Of a DNA stretch of 40,170 bases, positions 16,372 through 24,693 are shown one piece after another. The first letter of the stretch is position 1. Each line of letters opens with the position of its first letter. The stretch is taken from assembly GCA_002862135.1 (NCBI GenBank), contig PKCI01000162.1, forward strand, positions 1-40,170, given 5' to 3'. The DNA comes from Verrucomicrobiota bacterium. Its GTDB lineage: Bacteria > Verrucomicrobiota > Verrucomicrobiia > Verrucomicrobiales > DEV007. A model generated the notes under the pieces. That model was not told the DNA's origin and made no database searches. It was given only the letters and a program-made list of their open reading frames with translations. The position numbers were made by a program, and so were the translations under genes.

Positions 16372-17070
16372 GACCGACCTTTCTTTTTCTATCTGCCTCA
16401 TACGAGGCCGCACAAACCTCAATTCGTGGAGGAGGAATATGCCGGAAACAGTGGAGCCGGGATCTTCGGCGACATCGTCCAGCAAATCGACTGGAGTGTG
16501 GGCGAAGTGGTGAAGGCGATCGAACCGCAGGGGCTTGAGGAAGATACCCTGGTGTTTTTCTGTTCTGACAACGGTCCCATTCTGGAAGGCTCGGCCGGCC
16601 CGATGAGGGGCAATAAGTTTTCAAGTTTCGAAGGCGGTATGCGCACGCCGGCTATTTTCGGGGCACCGGGAACGGAGCCGGCTGGAGAGGTCTCCGATGA
16701 AATTCCGTCCACCAAGGACCTGCTTCCCACTTTTGCCCAATTCGCCGGAACGAAGGTGTCAGGAGACCGCACCTATGATGATTTCGATATTGCGGAACTG
16801 CTCGAAGGGAAGAATCCCAAGAGTCCGCGGAATGAAATTCTCTACTACGGCGCCAACACCGAGTTGATCAATGGCATTCGCGTGAGGGATTGAAAATATC
16901 AGATCTGGGGAGTGCACCCCCGTCAGAGGAAGGAGAGTGAATCGCCCAAGCTCTACAACGTGGTCGAAGACATTGGTGAAACCAACAAGGTGATAGAGGC
17001 GAATTCCGAGATATCCGAGAAGTTGCGCAAGCGGATGGAGGAGTTCGATGCCGGAGTGAAGGCGTGGTGA
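16372..17070 (+). pseudogene. 5'-truncated sulfatase pseudogene with an in-frame stop
   Basis: Directly after the DUF1501 stop, in the same frame, the translation reads as the middle of a type I sulfatase: 'RPFFFYLPHTRPHKPQF', then 'GAGIFGDIVQQIDWSVG', 'TLVFFCSDNGP', 'GGMRTPAIF' and 'DLLPTFAQFAG'. The N-terminal part, with the C-x-P-x-R formylglycine site and the first metal-binding Asp residues, is absent. At 16891-16893 a TGA replaces the Trp expected in the 'R-x-x-D-W-K' motif (context RVRD*KYQIW). The frame then stays open with normal sulfatase C-terminal sequence ('KLYNVVEDIGETNK') to TGA 17068-17070. A deletion fused to the DUF1501 3' end plus a nonsense mutation explains this. It should be catalytically dead. 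Confidence 0.85.
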
Positions 17071-17138
17071 TTTTACTTGTCGGTAAGAAAGTCGCTCTGC
17101 TTTAACGGGCGTAGTGTTTCAATGAATGGTAGCGTAGA

Positions 17139-17150
17139 AGGGCCGGCCCT
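17139..17150. repeat. GC-rich 12-base perfect palindrome in a convergent gap
   Basis: AGGGCCGGCCCT is its own reverse complement. It lies in the 140-base gap between the sulfatase pseudogene and the convergent sulfatase gene, in a very GC-rich stretch (about 17139-17215) that also contains GGGACGCCCCGCCC. It looks like a dispersed intergenic element or bidirectional terminator, but one copy cannot prove a repeat. Confidence 0.35.
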
Positions 17151-17210
17151 CCGCCGACCGCGCTAGAAAACTTCGGCGGGTGAATAGCCACCCCGTCGGG
17201 ACGCCCCGCC

Positions 17211-18659
17211 CTACCTGTCTTCTCTCAGGAAATCATATTCGGGTGACTCCACGTTGCCCTTGGCGTAGTCGTAGACTGCCTTGAGTTCTTCGGGGCTGTC
17301 TATTTCCTGGCCTTGATCACCGGTCTCTTCGATCCACTCTTCGAGAATCTGGCGGTGCTGCTTGAGGATGGAGGCACACTCGGGATCCTTGGCCAGGTTG
17401 TGGAGCTGGTCGGGATCCTTTTCGAGATCATAGAGCTCTTCTTCGGGACGGGTCTCGGCGCTCATGTAGGAGGCCTGGAGGGGAGTCATTTCGCCGTCGG
17501 CGTATGCGCGGCGCAGCTCGATGATGCTGGCATGCTTGTCCCGGTACTGGGCCTGGTAGAAAGCGCGGTCGGTCAGGTAATTTCGAATGTAGCGAAAGCG
17601 TTCCGTCCCGACCGCCCGGATGCGATCGACGGCAATGCCACAACGATCTCGGGCGGAGATGACGAATTCCCGCGGCTGGTAGTCTGCGGCAAAGAGGTCA
17701 TGACCTTCAAAGGAAGCCGGGATTTCGAGTCCGCCGAGGGCGACGGTGGTTGCGGTGATATCGATGCCGTTGACGAGGTCCTCACGCACCGTGCCCGCTT
17801 CCGGCGCCCCTTCGATGGTTGGAGGAAAGCGCACGATGAGCGGCACCTTGGTCCCGTCTTCGTAGAGGAACTGCTTGGCGCGGGGCAGGGGAGCTCCGTG
17901 ATCCGTGAAGAAGAACACGATGGTATTGTCCCAGAGACCATATTCCTTCAATCCGGCAACAATGGCTCCGACCTGTTCGTCCGTTTCGACGACCTGCTCA
18001 TAGTGGCGGGCGATCGCATTTCGAATGACGGGTGTGTCAGGGTAATGGGCGGGTAGGTGAACCGAGGCCTCATCGACCCGGCTAGGCATGGGATACCTGG
18101 AACCGGTCTCTCCTTCAAACTTGCCCCCAGCCAGTTGGATCTGTCCGAAGAAGAGTTTGCCTTTCAATTGCTCAAGGAAAGAAACGTCGCGGCCTTTGAA
18201 GTGGCCACTGTAGCCGAGGCGCTCGAATTCTTCTGAGAACAGATTCTCGCGCTTGAAGGTGAAGTTGTAGTCTTCTTTCGATTCGTTAAAGGTGAGGTAG
18301 CCCGCGTCCTTCAAGAGCGAAGGTAGTGTGAAAACACCTGCGGGTAGTGGCTTCTTCAACATGGTGCGATGACGGTGCAGGCCATGGGTGGTCTGCATGG
18401 TGCCGGTGATGATGGCGGATCGAGTTGTGGAGCAGACCGGTGAAGGCATGTAGGCGCGTTCGAATCGCACCCCGGCATCGGCCAGGCCATCGATATTAGG
18501 TGTTTCGACCATTTCGTAGCCGTAGCAACCCATCCAGTCGCTCATGTCGTCGACGAAAATCCAGAGGATGTTGGGCTTTTTGTTCGCCACGTTCGCTGCA
18601 TACGCTGCTTGAAAAGTAGGCAGCAGTAGCGCGGAGAAGAGCAGGGTCAGGAACCTCAT
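17211..18659 (-). CDS. secreted type I sulfatase with CSTTR active-site motif
   Basis: A 482-residue protein with a Sec signal peptide (residues 1 to about 22, ending AAYAAN). The alkaline-phosphatase-fold start 'KPNILWIFVDDMSDW' gives the metal-binding Asp pair 37-38. The maturation motif reads C76-S-T-T-R80, followed by SAIITG. Thr replaces the Pro (or Ala) of the usual C-x-P/A-x-R recognised by the formylglycine-generating enzyme. Other sulfatase motifs are intact: 'DNTIVFFFTDHGAPLPR', 'LIVRFPPTI' and 'ELYDLEKDPDQLHNLAKDP'. It resembles the group often annotated as heparan N-sulfatase-like, but the substrate is not determined. It stands alone, convergent with the pseudogene. Confidence 0.87.
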   Translation of the reverse strand: MRFLTLLFSALLLPTFQAAYAANVANKKPNILWIFVDDMSDWMGCYGYEMVETPNIDGLADAGVRFERAYMPSPVCSTTRSAIITGTMQTTHGLHRHRTMLKKPLPAGVFTLPSLLKDAGYLTFNESKEDYNFTFKRENLFSEEFERLGYSGHFKGRDVSFLEQLKGKLFFGQIQLAGGKFEGETGSRYPMPSRVDEASVHLPAHYPDTPVIRNAIARHYEQVVETDEQVGAIVAGLKEYGLWDNTIVFFFTDHGAPLPRAKQFLYEDGTKVPLIVRFPPTIEGAPEAGTVREDLVNGIDITATTVALGGLEIPASFEGHDLFAADYQPREFVISARDRCGIAVDRIRAVGTERFRYIRNYLTDRAFYQAQYRDKHASIIELRRAYADGEMTPLQASYMSAETRPEEELYDLEKDPDQLHNLAKDPECASILKQHRQILEEWIEETGDQGQEIDSPEELKAVYDYAKGNVESPEYDFLREDR

Positions 18660-18920
18660 GAGTCAGTGTTTCATCGAATGAGAGAGGCCGCAAGGCAGGG
18701 GGGGGTGACCGGTTTGCGTCTATATTTGGTTTGCTACTTTTTAAATAAATTATCGATGGTGACGGAGGTTGGTGCATCAAGAGAGAAATTTCAGCCGCGT
18801 TGAAACGAAACACGGAAGTTGATTGGGCTGGTCACTTCATTGGGGTCGTTAGCTTCCATGCCGATCCGGTGACAAAACTGTTTCTTGAGTTAGCAATCGC
18901 TGCGTGGGTCGTTGTAATCT

Positions 18921-19310
18921 ATGAAAAGTTTAATCCTTTCAATCGCCCTTTTCGTCGGATTCTCTGCGCCCGCGTTTGCAGATGCTGTTCTGACGTCCAT
19001 CAACACAAAGAGTCCCGATTACGTTATTATTAAAAATACGGGTTCATCAGAGATTAACCTCGGAGGATATAAGTTGGTCGAAGATGATGCTAGCTGGACC
19101 ATTCCTGGGGGCACGAAGTTGGCGGCTGGTAACAGCCTCAAAGTTTATTGCTTTAGCAAAAAGAAAGCGGCCGCTGAGGGGCGCGCTTTTGCCAAGTCTC
19201 AATCGGGGAAGTCCGGAGTTCTCGTGTCGATCGAGTTTGGTATCAGTTCCGGTGAGAAAATTGAGCTCAAGTCGAAGTTCGGCAAGACAGTCTCCGTGAT
19301 TCGGGGGTAA
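18921..19310 (+). CDS. small secreted lamin-tail-domain-like protein
   Basis: A 129-residue protein with a Sec signal peptide (MKSLILSIALFVGFSAPAFA, residues 1-20). The mature part fits a single lamin-tail (LTD) beta-sandwich: 'DYVIIKNTGSSEINLGGYKLVEDD', where 'EIxNTG...xxLxGYxL' is the typical start, then 'WTIPGGTKLAAGNSLKVYCFSK', and a closing 'FGISSGEKIELKSKFGKTV'. Bacterial LTDs occur on secreted nucleases and surface proteins, where they probably serve in binding or attachment; here the domain stands alone. The function is unknown. The 261-base gap before it (18660-18920) holds the divergent promoter region and nothing else that I recognise. Confidence 0.75.
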   Translation: MKSLILSIALFVGFSAPAFADAVLTSINTKSPDYVIIKNTGSSEINLGGYKLVEDDASWTIPGGTKLAAGNSLKVYCFSKKKAAAEGRAFAKSQSGKSGVLVSIEFGISSGEKIELKSKFGKTVSVIRG

Positions 19311-19317
19311 GCTTTTT

Positions 19318-19400
19318 CTTGTGCCGCGAGAGTCTTTTGGTAGGGGAGTGTCGCATAGGCACAAGTTGGGTCGGCCGCTTCATTTGAAACCCGCCGAACC
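19318..19400 (+). other. two consecutive hairpins between the LTD-like gene and sufE
   Basis: First hairpin: CTTGTGC (19318-19324) pairs perfectly with GCACAAG (19359-19365), and the inner GCGA (19326-19329) pairs with TCGC (19351-19354). Second: GGGTCGGC (19368-19375) pairs with GCCGAACC (19393-19400) at seven of eight positions. They could be a terminator for the upstream gene or a structured leader of sufE; no known riboswitch was recognised. Confidence 0.4.
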
Positions 19401-19460
19401 TGCGCTAGTGTAACCAGCCTTCGCCGGTGAGCGTATCCTCCGGTGGTCAGTTGGTTAAAC

Positions 19461-19898
19461 ATGAGCGCGTCGATACAGGAATTACCAAACTTCAAGGAGA
19501 TTGCCGAAACGATGGGCTATCTCCCAGACCTGGACGCAAAGTTTCAGTTTCTCATCGATTTAAGCAAGCGGCTACCGCCGATTCACGAGGATGAGGAAAC
19601 TGACGACTACCGCGTCTGGGGCTGCCAGTCTTCGGTGTGGATTGTGCCGTTTGAGGATGAAGCTAAGCCTGGCGTGCTCAATTTCCGCGGCAAGAGCGAT
19701 TCCGTGCTCGTCAGCGGCATCATTGCGACCGCGCTTGCGCTTTATTCCGGTCACACGGCTGAAGAGATTCTTACGATTGATGGCCCGGCCGAGATGAAAA
19801 GGCTGGACCTCGAATCCCATCTCAGCCCGACCCGACGCAACGGACTGATCGGCATGATTGATCGGATTCGTGAGTATGCGGCGGCTACTCTGGGATAA
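19461..19898 (+). CDS. sufE: SufE-like cysteine desulfurase sulfur acceptor
   Basis: A 145-residue protein read from ATG 19461; a GTG at 19443 is a poorer alternative. SufE signatures are 'KFQFLIDLSKRLPP', 'DYRVWGCQSSVWI' with the sulfur-accepting Cys55, and 'SDSVLVSGIIATALALYSGHTAEEIL'. The ending 'LSPTRRNGLIGMIDRIREYA' also matches. Family role: accepts persulfide sulfur from the cysteine desulfurase SufS in the cytoplasm and passes it to the SUF scaffold for Fe-S cluster assembly. No other suf gene is in the window, so it is a stand-alone copy. The two hairpins upstream may affect its expression. Confidence 0.93.
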   Translation: MSASIQELPNFKEIAETMGYLPDLDAKFQFLIDLSKRLPPIHEDEETDDYRVWGCQSSVWIVPFEDEAKPGVLNFRGKSDSVLVSGIIATALALYSGHTAEEILTIDGPAEMKRLDLESHLSPTRRNGLIGMIDRIREYAAATLG

Positions 19899-19979
19899 CC
19901 TCTCTCGGGGCAACCCTGCCGGGGGCGAGTCAATTGATGCCATTATCACCTTCGTTTGCGCCATGAGATGGCAGTTTAC

Positions 19980-19998
19980 ACCGGTGGGATCCACCGGT
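19980..19998. repeat. 8-base inverted repeat just upstream of the PhoD-like gene
   Basis: ACCGGTGG (19980-19987) and CCACCGGT (19991-19998) flank a three-base GAT. The hairpin ends 11 bases before ATG 20010, where a ribosome binding site would lie. It could hamper translation initiation or act as an operator. There is no T-run, so a terminator role is less likely. Confidence 0.45.
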
Positions 19999-20009
19999 TT
20001 CATGGGATC

Positions 20010-22340
20010 ATGATTGAACGGATCTCCCGACGACTCAGTTTAAAGTTTTTCTCCGTGGCCGCCTTGCTCGGTCTCTTTGGCAAGCGGCCCGCAATGGCTC
20101 AGGATAAGAAGGCGAAGTTACAACGCCTCGATCGCTGGGACAAAACCCACGACCGCATTTTTCTCGGGGGCGATTTTTGGGCCAATCCGATGGAGGACTG
20201 GGCCATCAAGGATGGCTGGGCCGAGTGCATGACCGATTCGGCCAATCGAAGTATTCACTCTCTCACGCACCAGATCGCGGGGCCGGGCAAAGGTTTTGCC
20301 ATGTCGGTCAAAGTCGGGCACAGCCGCACCACCAGGAAAGATGGTGGCGCCGGCTTTCGCCTCGGGGTGAAGAGCGACATCAACGAAGTGAAGAGTAATG
20401 TCTTTGCGGGCGGCGGAGTCAATGCTGGTCTCGTTGGCCAGGAATTGTTCATCGGCAAGAAGAAGGCCAAACTCACCGGAGCGCTTGATGGCGGTGTGGT
20501 CATCCTTGAACTCGAAGGTGCGGCTTCCGGTGATCAGGTGGAACTCATGCTCACGGCCAAGTCCTGGGATAGTGCCGAGGAACTCGGCAAGGTGACGGCG
20601 AAGGCCGGGGCCGACAGTCTCATTGGAAACATCGCGCTGGTCAGCCAATACACCGGAGCCAAGGGCCGCACCCAAGGCGTGCTCGGCCACCGTTTCACCG
20701 ATTGGCAGGTGGGCGGCGACGCTTTCACCGTGAAGCCAGAGCAGAGTTTCGGTCCGATTCTCTGGTCCATGTATACCTTGAGTGACTCCCGCAGCGATGA
20801 GGGCTTTGTCATGAAGATTTCAGCGCTGCTCGGGCCCGTGGGTGAAAAAGACAACCGCGAGGTGGATCTCGAAGTGAAGCGCAACGGTCGGTGGGAATCC
20901 CTCGGCAGCGAGACGCTCGATCCGGCGGCGTGGGTTTCCACCTGGCGCATTCCGAACTGGAACGAGAAGAAGGATACGCCGTTCCGTCTCGTTTACCACG
21001 AGCTGTTCAAGGACGGCAGCGAAGTGCCGGCCGAGTGGACGGGTAAGATTCGCCAGAACCCGGTCGGGCGTCCTGTCCGCATCGGTGGCTTGACCTGCCA
21101 GAAAGACTACGCATTCCCTTACGAGCCAGTGGCCAATAACCTGGTGAAGCTGGATCCTGATCTTCTTTTTTTCTCTGGCGATCAGCTATACGAGAACCAT
21201 GGTGGTTTCGGCATCATTCGTGATCAGGGGGGTCCTGCCATTCTGAACTACCTTCGCAAGTTCTACATGCATGGCTGGGCCTTCGGCGAAGTGATGCGCA
21301 ATACGCCCACGATCTGTGTGACCGACGACCACGACGTCTTCCACGGCAACATCTGGGGCGAAGGAGGGGAGGCCTGGGACACCGAAACACCTGGTCAGTC
21401 CAAAGCTGGCTACAAGCAACCTCCTGGCATGGTCAACGTGGTCCACACCACGCACGCGAGTCATCACCCTGACCTCTACGATGACACTCCGATGAAGCAG
21501 GATATCAGCGTTTACTACGGCGACATGGTTTACGGTGGTGTCAGCTTTGCTATCTTGGGAGACCGGATGTGGAAGAGTGGACCGGAGCGTGTCGACACCG
21601 GCACAGGCCGTGCCGATCACGTCTATGATCCGACCTGGGACACCATCGCTCTCGACGTTCCCGGCCTCGACCTGCTCGGAGATCGCCAGGAGAAGTTCCT
21701 CGAAGAATGGGGCGATGACTGGCGCGGTCACAGCATGAAAATGCTGCTCAGCCAGACACTCTTTGTGAACGCAGCAACTCATCACGGCAAGTATGATGGC
21801 TACATCAAGGCCGACCTCGATTCAGGTGGCTGGCCGCAGACGGCCCGCAACCGGACCGTTGATATTCTCCGCAAGTCCAAGGCCCTTCACGTCAACGGTG
21901 ATCAGCACCTTACGACGATGACACAGTATGGTTCGGCAAAGCAGCGCGACGCGAACTGGTCTTTCTGCACCCCGGCGATCGCAGCGGGTTATCCTCGCTG
22001 GTGGCGTCCCGATGAAATCGAAGGCATGAGCCACCAGAACCGTCCTTCCCATGGTCGCGAACACACCGGCGAGTATCTCGATGGATTCGGCAACAAGGTT
22101 TACGTCTACGCCGTCGGCAATCCCGAGGTGGGAACCGAGAAACATCGCTATGACCTCGCGCACCAGAAAGCAAGCGGGTTCGGTCTCATCACGGTGGACA
22201 CGGACGAGAAGACTTATCTTTGCGAAAGCTTCAAGTTTCTCGTCGATGCCACCGATGGCAATCCTGACAACCAGCACCCCGGCTGGCCGGTCAAGATTCA
22301 CATGGACGAGAACGGTGGTGAGAACCGTTTGGAATCCTAA
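20010..22340 (+). CDS. PhoD-like metallophosphatase, exported
   Basis: A 776-residue protein started at ATG 20010, giving an N-terminus with SRRLSLKFF and a hydrophobic stretch ending AMAQ, a Tat- or Sec-like signal. In-frame starts at 19956 and 19968 would put about 14-18 extra residues before it. The first 350 residues are beta-rich and resemble nothing certain. The C-terminal part is a PhoD-type phosphatase: 'LFFSGDQLYENHGG' (metal Asp near 391), 'TDDHDVFHGN' (about 438-447) and 'HVNGDQHL' (about 627-634). PhoD enzymes are Ca/Fe-dependent phosphodiesterases or monoesterases. Here it probably releases phosphate outside the inner membrane. No Pho box was recognised. Confidence 0.82.
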   Translation: MIERISRRLSLKFFSVAALLGLFGKRPAMAQDKKAKLQRLDRWDKTHDRIFLGGDFWANPMEDWAIKDGWAECMTDSANRSIHSLTHQIAGPGKGFAMSVKVGHSRTTRKDGGAGFRLGVKSDINEVKSNVFAGGGVNAGLVGQELFIGKKKAKLTGALDGGVVILELEGAASGDQVELMLTAKSWDSAEELGKVTAKAGADSLIGNIALVSQYTGAKGRTQGVLGHRFTDWQVGGDAFTVKPEQSFGPILWSMYTLSDSRSDEGFVMKISALLGPVGEKDNREVDLEVKRNGRWESLGSETLDPAAWVSTWRIPNWNEKKDTPFRLVYHELFKDGSEVPAEWTGKIRQNPVGRPVRIGGLTCQKDYAFPYEPVANNLVKLDPDLLFFSGDQLYENHGGFGIIRDQGGPAILNYLRKFYMHGWAFGEVMRNTPTICVTDDHDVFHGNIWGEGGEAWDTETPGQSKAGYKQPPGMVNVVHTTHASHHPDLYDDTPMKQDISVYYGDMVYGGVSFAILGDRMWKSGPERVDTGTGRADHVYDPTWDTIALDVPGLDLLGDRQEKFLEEWGDDWRGHSMKMLLSQTLFVNAATHHGKYDGYIKADLDSGGWPQTARNRTVDILRKSKALHVNGDQHLTTMTQYGSAKQRDANWSFCTPAIAAGYPRWWRPDEIEGMSHQNRPSHGREHTGEYLDGFGNKVYVYAVGNPEVGTEKHRYDLAHQKASGFGLITVDTDEKTYLCESFKFLVDATDGNPDNQHPGWPVKIHMDENGGENRLES

Positions 22341-22445
22341 ATCTTTCAGAAGCTCGTCGTTTCAGTATTTCTGTTTTCTTAAGCCTGACAGTTTTTTGAC
22401 AACTTCCGCATTGGGGAAATGACGGGGCTGGCCGTAGTGTAAGGC

Positions 22446-22919
22446 ATGAATCGATACCTATCTCTATCTCTGGCTTTATTTTCCTCCATGGCAGTGAGTG
22501 CGGACGCTGACCATCCGGAACTGAAGCCATTTCCTGAGGCTGAAAACGGCCAGGTGCGTCATGTTATTGTCCTTCCTGAGAAGACCCGTGAAGAGGAAGT
22601 CAATTTTCAGGTCGAACTGATACCCGGTAAAGTGATGGAGACGGACGGGGTGAACAGAATCTACCTCGGACATAAGCTGGAATCTCGCCCGCTCAAAGGA
22701 TGGGGCTATACCTTTTACGAGGTCACGGGTGAAGGCGAGGCAATGAGCACTCTCATTGGAGTGCCCCCGGGGACACCCAGGGTTGAAAAATTCGTCGCAG
22801 GCAAATCAATTATGATCCGTTACAACAGCCGCCTACCCGTTGTGATTTATAGCCCTGAGGGAGTCGAGATTCGGTATCGCATTTGGGAGGCGGGAGAAGA
22901 GCAGGTCATCAGTGAGTGA
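22446..22919 (+). CDS. eco: ecotin-like serine protease inhibitor lacking the disulfide
   Basis: A 157-residue protein with a Sec signal peptide (about residues 1-18). Ecotin motifs are clear: 'LKPFPEAENGQVRHVIVLP', 'ESRPLKGWGYTFYEV', 'IRYNSRLPVVIYSPEGVEIRYRIWEA'. The reactive loop aligned with E. coli STMMACPDG reads STLIGVPPG, placing Leu103 at P1. E. coli Cys50 and Cys87, which form the loop-stabilising disulfide, are both replaced (Gly and Val), and the whole protein has no cysteine. Family role: a periplasmic dimer that inhibits trypsin-, chymotrypsin- and elastase-like proteases, protecting against host or predator proteases. It ends 33 bases from the convergent esterase gene. The 105-base gap before it has TTGACA at 22396-22401 but no convincing -10. 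Confidence 0.9.
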   Translation: MNRYLSLSLALFSSMAVSADADHPELKPFPEAENGQVRHVIVLPEKTREEEVNFQVELIPGKVMETDGVNRIYLGHKLESRPLKGWGYTFYEVTGEGEAMSTLIGVPPGTPRVEKFVAGKSIMIRYNSRLPVVIYSPEGVEIRYRIWEAGEEQVISE

Positions 22920-22952
22920 CTTCTGCTCGACAGCGACCATCTCTCGCAGGTT

Positions 22953-24647
22953 TTACTGCTTCATTGCCGGCCGCACCCAGTCCTCGGAGATATGGCCGTC
23001 CGGCTTGGCTGGCTTGTTCACTTCAACCGGTTCGGCTTTGGGATCGAAGAGCGGCCAATTGTCGGTTCGGAATGGAGATGCGGGGAGCCCCTCCCTGTTG
23101 TAGATGAGGTTGCGCTGGGAAGGATTCATGGCCCAGGCATACCGAACAGCGACAGGATTCTCAACCTCCGGTGAGGAGACGACAACGGTGTCGTCCTTAA
23201 TGCGCGCATTGGCCCAGTGCCAAACCTGATCATTTCCTGCGATGGCAAATGAGTTGATTGGTCCTTCCCTGGCTGCCATCAGTCCACTGCCGATGGAGTC
23301 AAAGGAGAGGATGAAGCGACGTTCACGAACGGTGTGACTGATGTATTGAGGCCCGTCTCCGACGATGTCTTTCCCATAGGTATTGGTTAGAGCATGGTAG
23401 GCGTGGCGAATACCGATTGGCTTCTTATTCTTGGGATGCAGATCAATGGGGTTTCCCGTATCGATCGTCACCGCCATGCCGGTATTGGGAATGTCGTGGG
23501 TGGCGAGGCGCATTGCTTCCCGGCTGACCGCCCAGGAAGCCTCGATGCCTTCGACCGGTTCTGTTTGCTCCGGGTTCCAACTCGGCAGTTGGGTGAACTG
23601 GAAAGGGAAGGTGTCAGAGACCGCGCCATTGGAGAGCTCGTGCCAGGATTTTCGGTAGTAACCGATCAGGGTGGCGAGTTGGTTGCGGTAGTGCTCCGCC
23701 TGTGGCGCGTTCTTCGCGTTGCGTTCACCCTGATACCAGATCATGCCGCGAATGCCGTATGGACGTATGGGGTAGATCATTGCGTTGAACTGGTGGCCGG
23801 GATATTGGTGACCGAGGGTGGCCGGCTTGGTGATGATAGGAGGTGACAGTTGCCTAACACTGTTCTTCATCGTTTCACCGGAATCGATCAGTGCGTTGTA
23901 GGCAGCGAGTTCCTCTTCAAATACGGCAAGGCCCTTCTCTTCAGTATCGCCACGAGCGATCATGCGTAGGGCGGTTTCTTTGTAGCCTTCTTTATGAGCG
24001 AGGGCTCGGGGATCGTCCTTTTGAATTTCCCAGGGCATCCAGCCTTCGATGGGAGTGCCGGCGAAAGCTTGCTGAATGATGCCGACAGGAACGCCAAGTT
24101 CCCTGTGAAGTTTCTTACCGAAGTAATAGGAAACGGCTGAGGTTTCGAGAGCGGACTCGGGCGTGCAGGTTTTCCAGGTGCTGAGTCGGTCGCGGGACTG
24201 CTCGAGCGGTTCGTGCCAGTGTTCTCGACTGGACTTGAAGATGCGGAAGTCAGGCAGATCAACATTCGCCTCGCCTTCAGCTTCAAAGCTGTTGCCGACA
24301 GACCAGCCCATGTTGGACTGGCCGGCACAAAGCCAGACTTCACCGACGGCCACGTCATTGAGTTCGATGGTATTGTTTCCCTTGATTGTAAGGCTGTGTC
24401 CGGTGCCGTGCTCCGGGGTTTCAAGATAGATGCGCCATTGACCTTTGTCGCTGGTGGTAGTGTTTCCTTCAGCGCCCCAACTGGCAGTAACGGATATTTT
24501 TTCACCAGGTTCAGCCCAGCCCCAGATCGTATTGCTGATCTGTTGCTGCAGAATCATATGATCAGCAAAAAAGTTGGGAAGGCGAATCTCAGCTGAAGCT
24601 ATCGTGGAGATACCTGCGACTGCCAATAGTAATGAGAAGCGCTTCAT
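22953..24647 (-). CDS. sialate O-acetylesterase-like (SASA/SGNH) protein
   Basis: A 564-residue secreted protein with a Sec signal peptide (residues 1 to about 19). It follows the order of family members: 'LPNFFADHMILQQ' and 'WGWAEPGEKISVT' form an N-terminal beta domain, then 'GEVWLCAGQSNMGW' carries the nucleophile Ser111 of the SGNH hydrolase, and 'GMIWYQGERN' the oxyanion/Asn region. A C-terminal 'HPKNKKPIGIRHAYHAL' segment would bring the catalytic His. It probably removes O-acetyl groups from sialic acids so that sialidase or lyase can act. Related esterases also act on acetylated plant glycans, so specificity relies on the neighbouring lyase gene. Same strand as that gene, 205 bases downstream. 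Confidence 0.85.
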   Translation of the reverse strand: MKRFSLLLAVAGISTIASAEIRLPNFFADHMILQQQISNTIWGWAEPGEKISVTASWGAEGNTTTSDKGQWRIYLETPEHGTGHSLTIKGNNTIELNDVAVGEVWLCAGQSNMGWSVGNSFEAEGEANVDLPDFRIFKSSREHWHEPLEQSRDRLSTWKTCTPESALETSAVSYYFGKKLHRELGVPVGIIQQAFAGTPIEGWMPWEIQKDDPRALAHKEGYKETALRMIARGDTEEKGLAVFEEELAAYNALIDSGETMKNSVRQLSPPIITKPATLGHQYPGHQFNAMIYPIRPYGIRGMIWYQGERNAKNAPQAEHYRNQLATLIGYYRKSWHELSNGAVSDTFPFQFTQLPSWNPEQTEPVEGIEASWAVSREAMRLATHDIPNTGMAVTIDTGNPIDLHPKNKKPIGIRHAYHALTNTYGKDIVGDGPQYISHTVRERRFILSFDSIGSGLMAAREGPINSFAIAGNDQVWHWANARIKDDTVVVSSPEVENPVAVRYAWAMNPSQRNLIYNREGLPASPFRTDNWPLFDPKAEPVEVNKPAKPDGHISEDWVRPAMKQ

Positions 24648-24693
24648 AGGGAATGTGATCGCGAGAAAATAGATTTCAGTTTTGTCCAGAATA

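Noticed and set aside
16891-16893. TGA in the sulfatase relic read as selenocysteine or recoded
   Set aside because: The position is a conserved Trp (TGG to TGA is one base), no SECIS-like hairpin is evident and the catalytic N-terminus is missing, so a nonsense mutation is far simpler.
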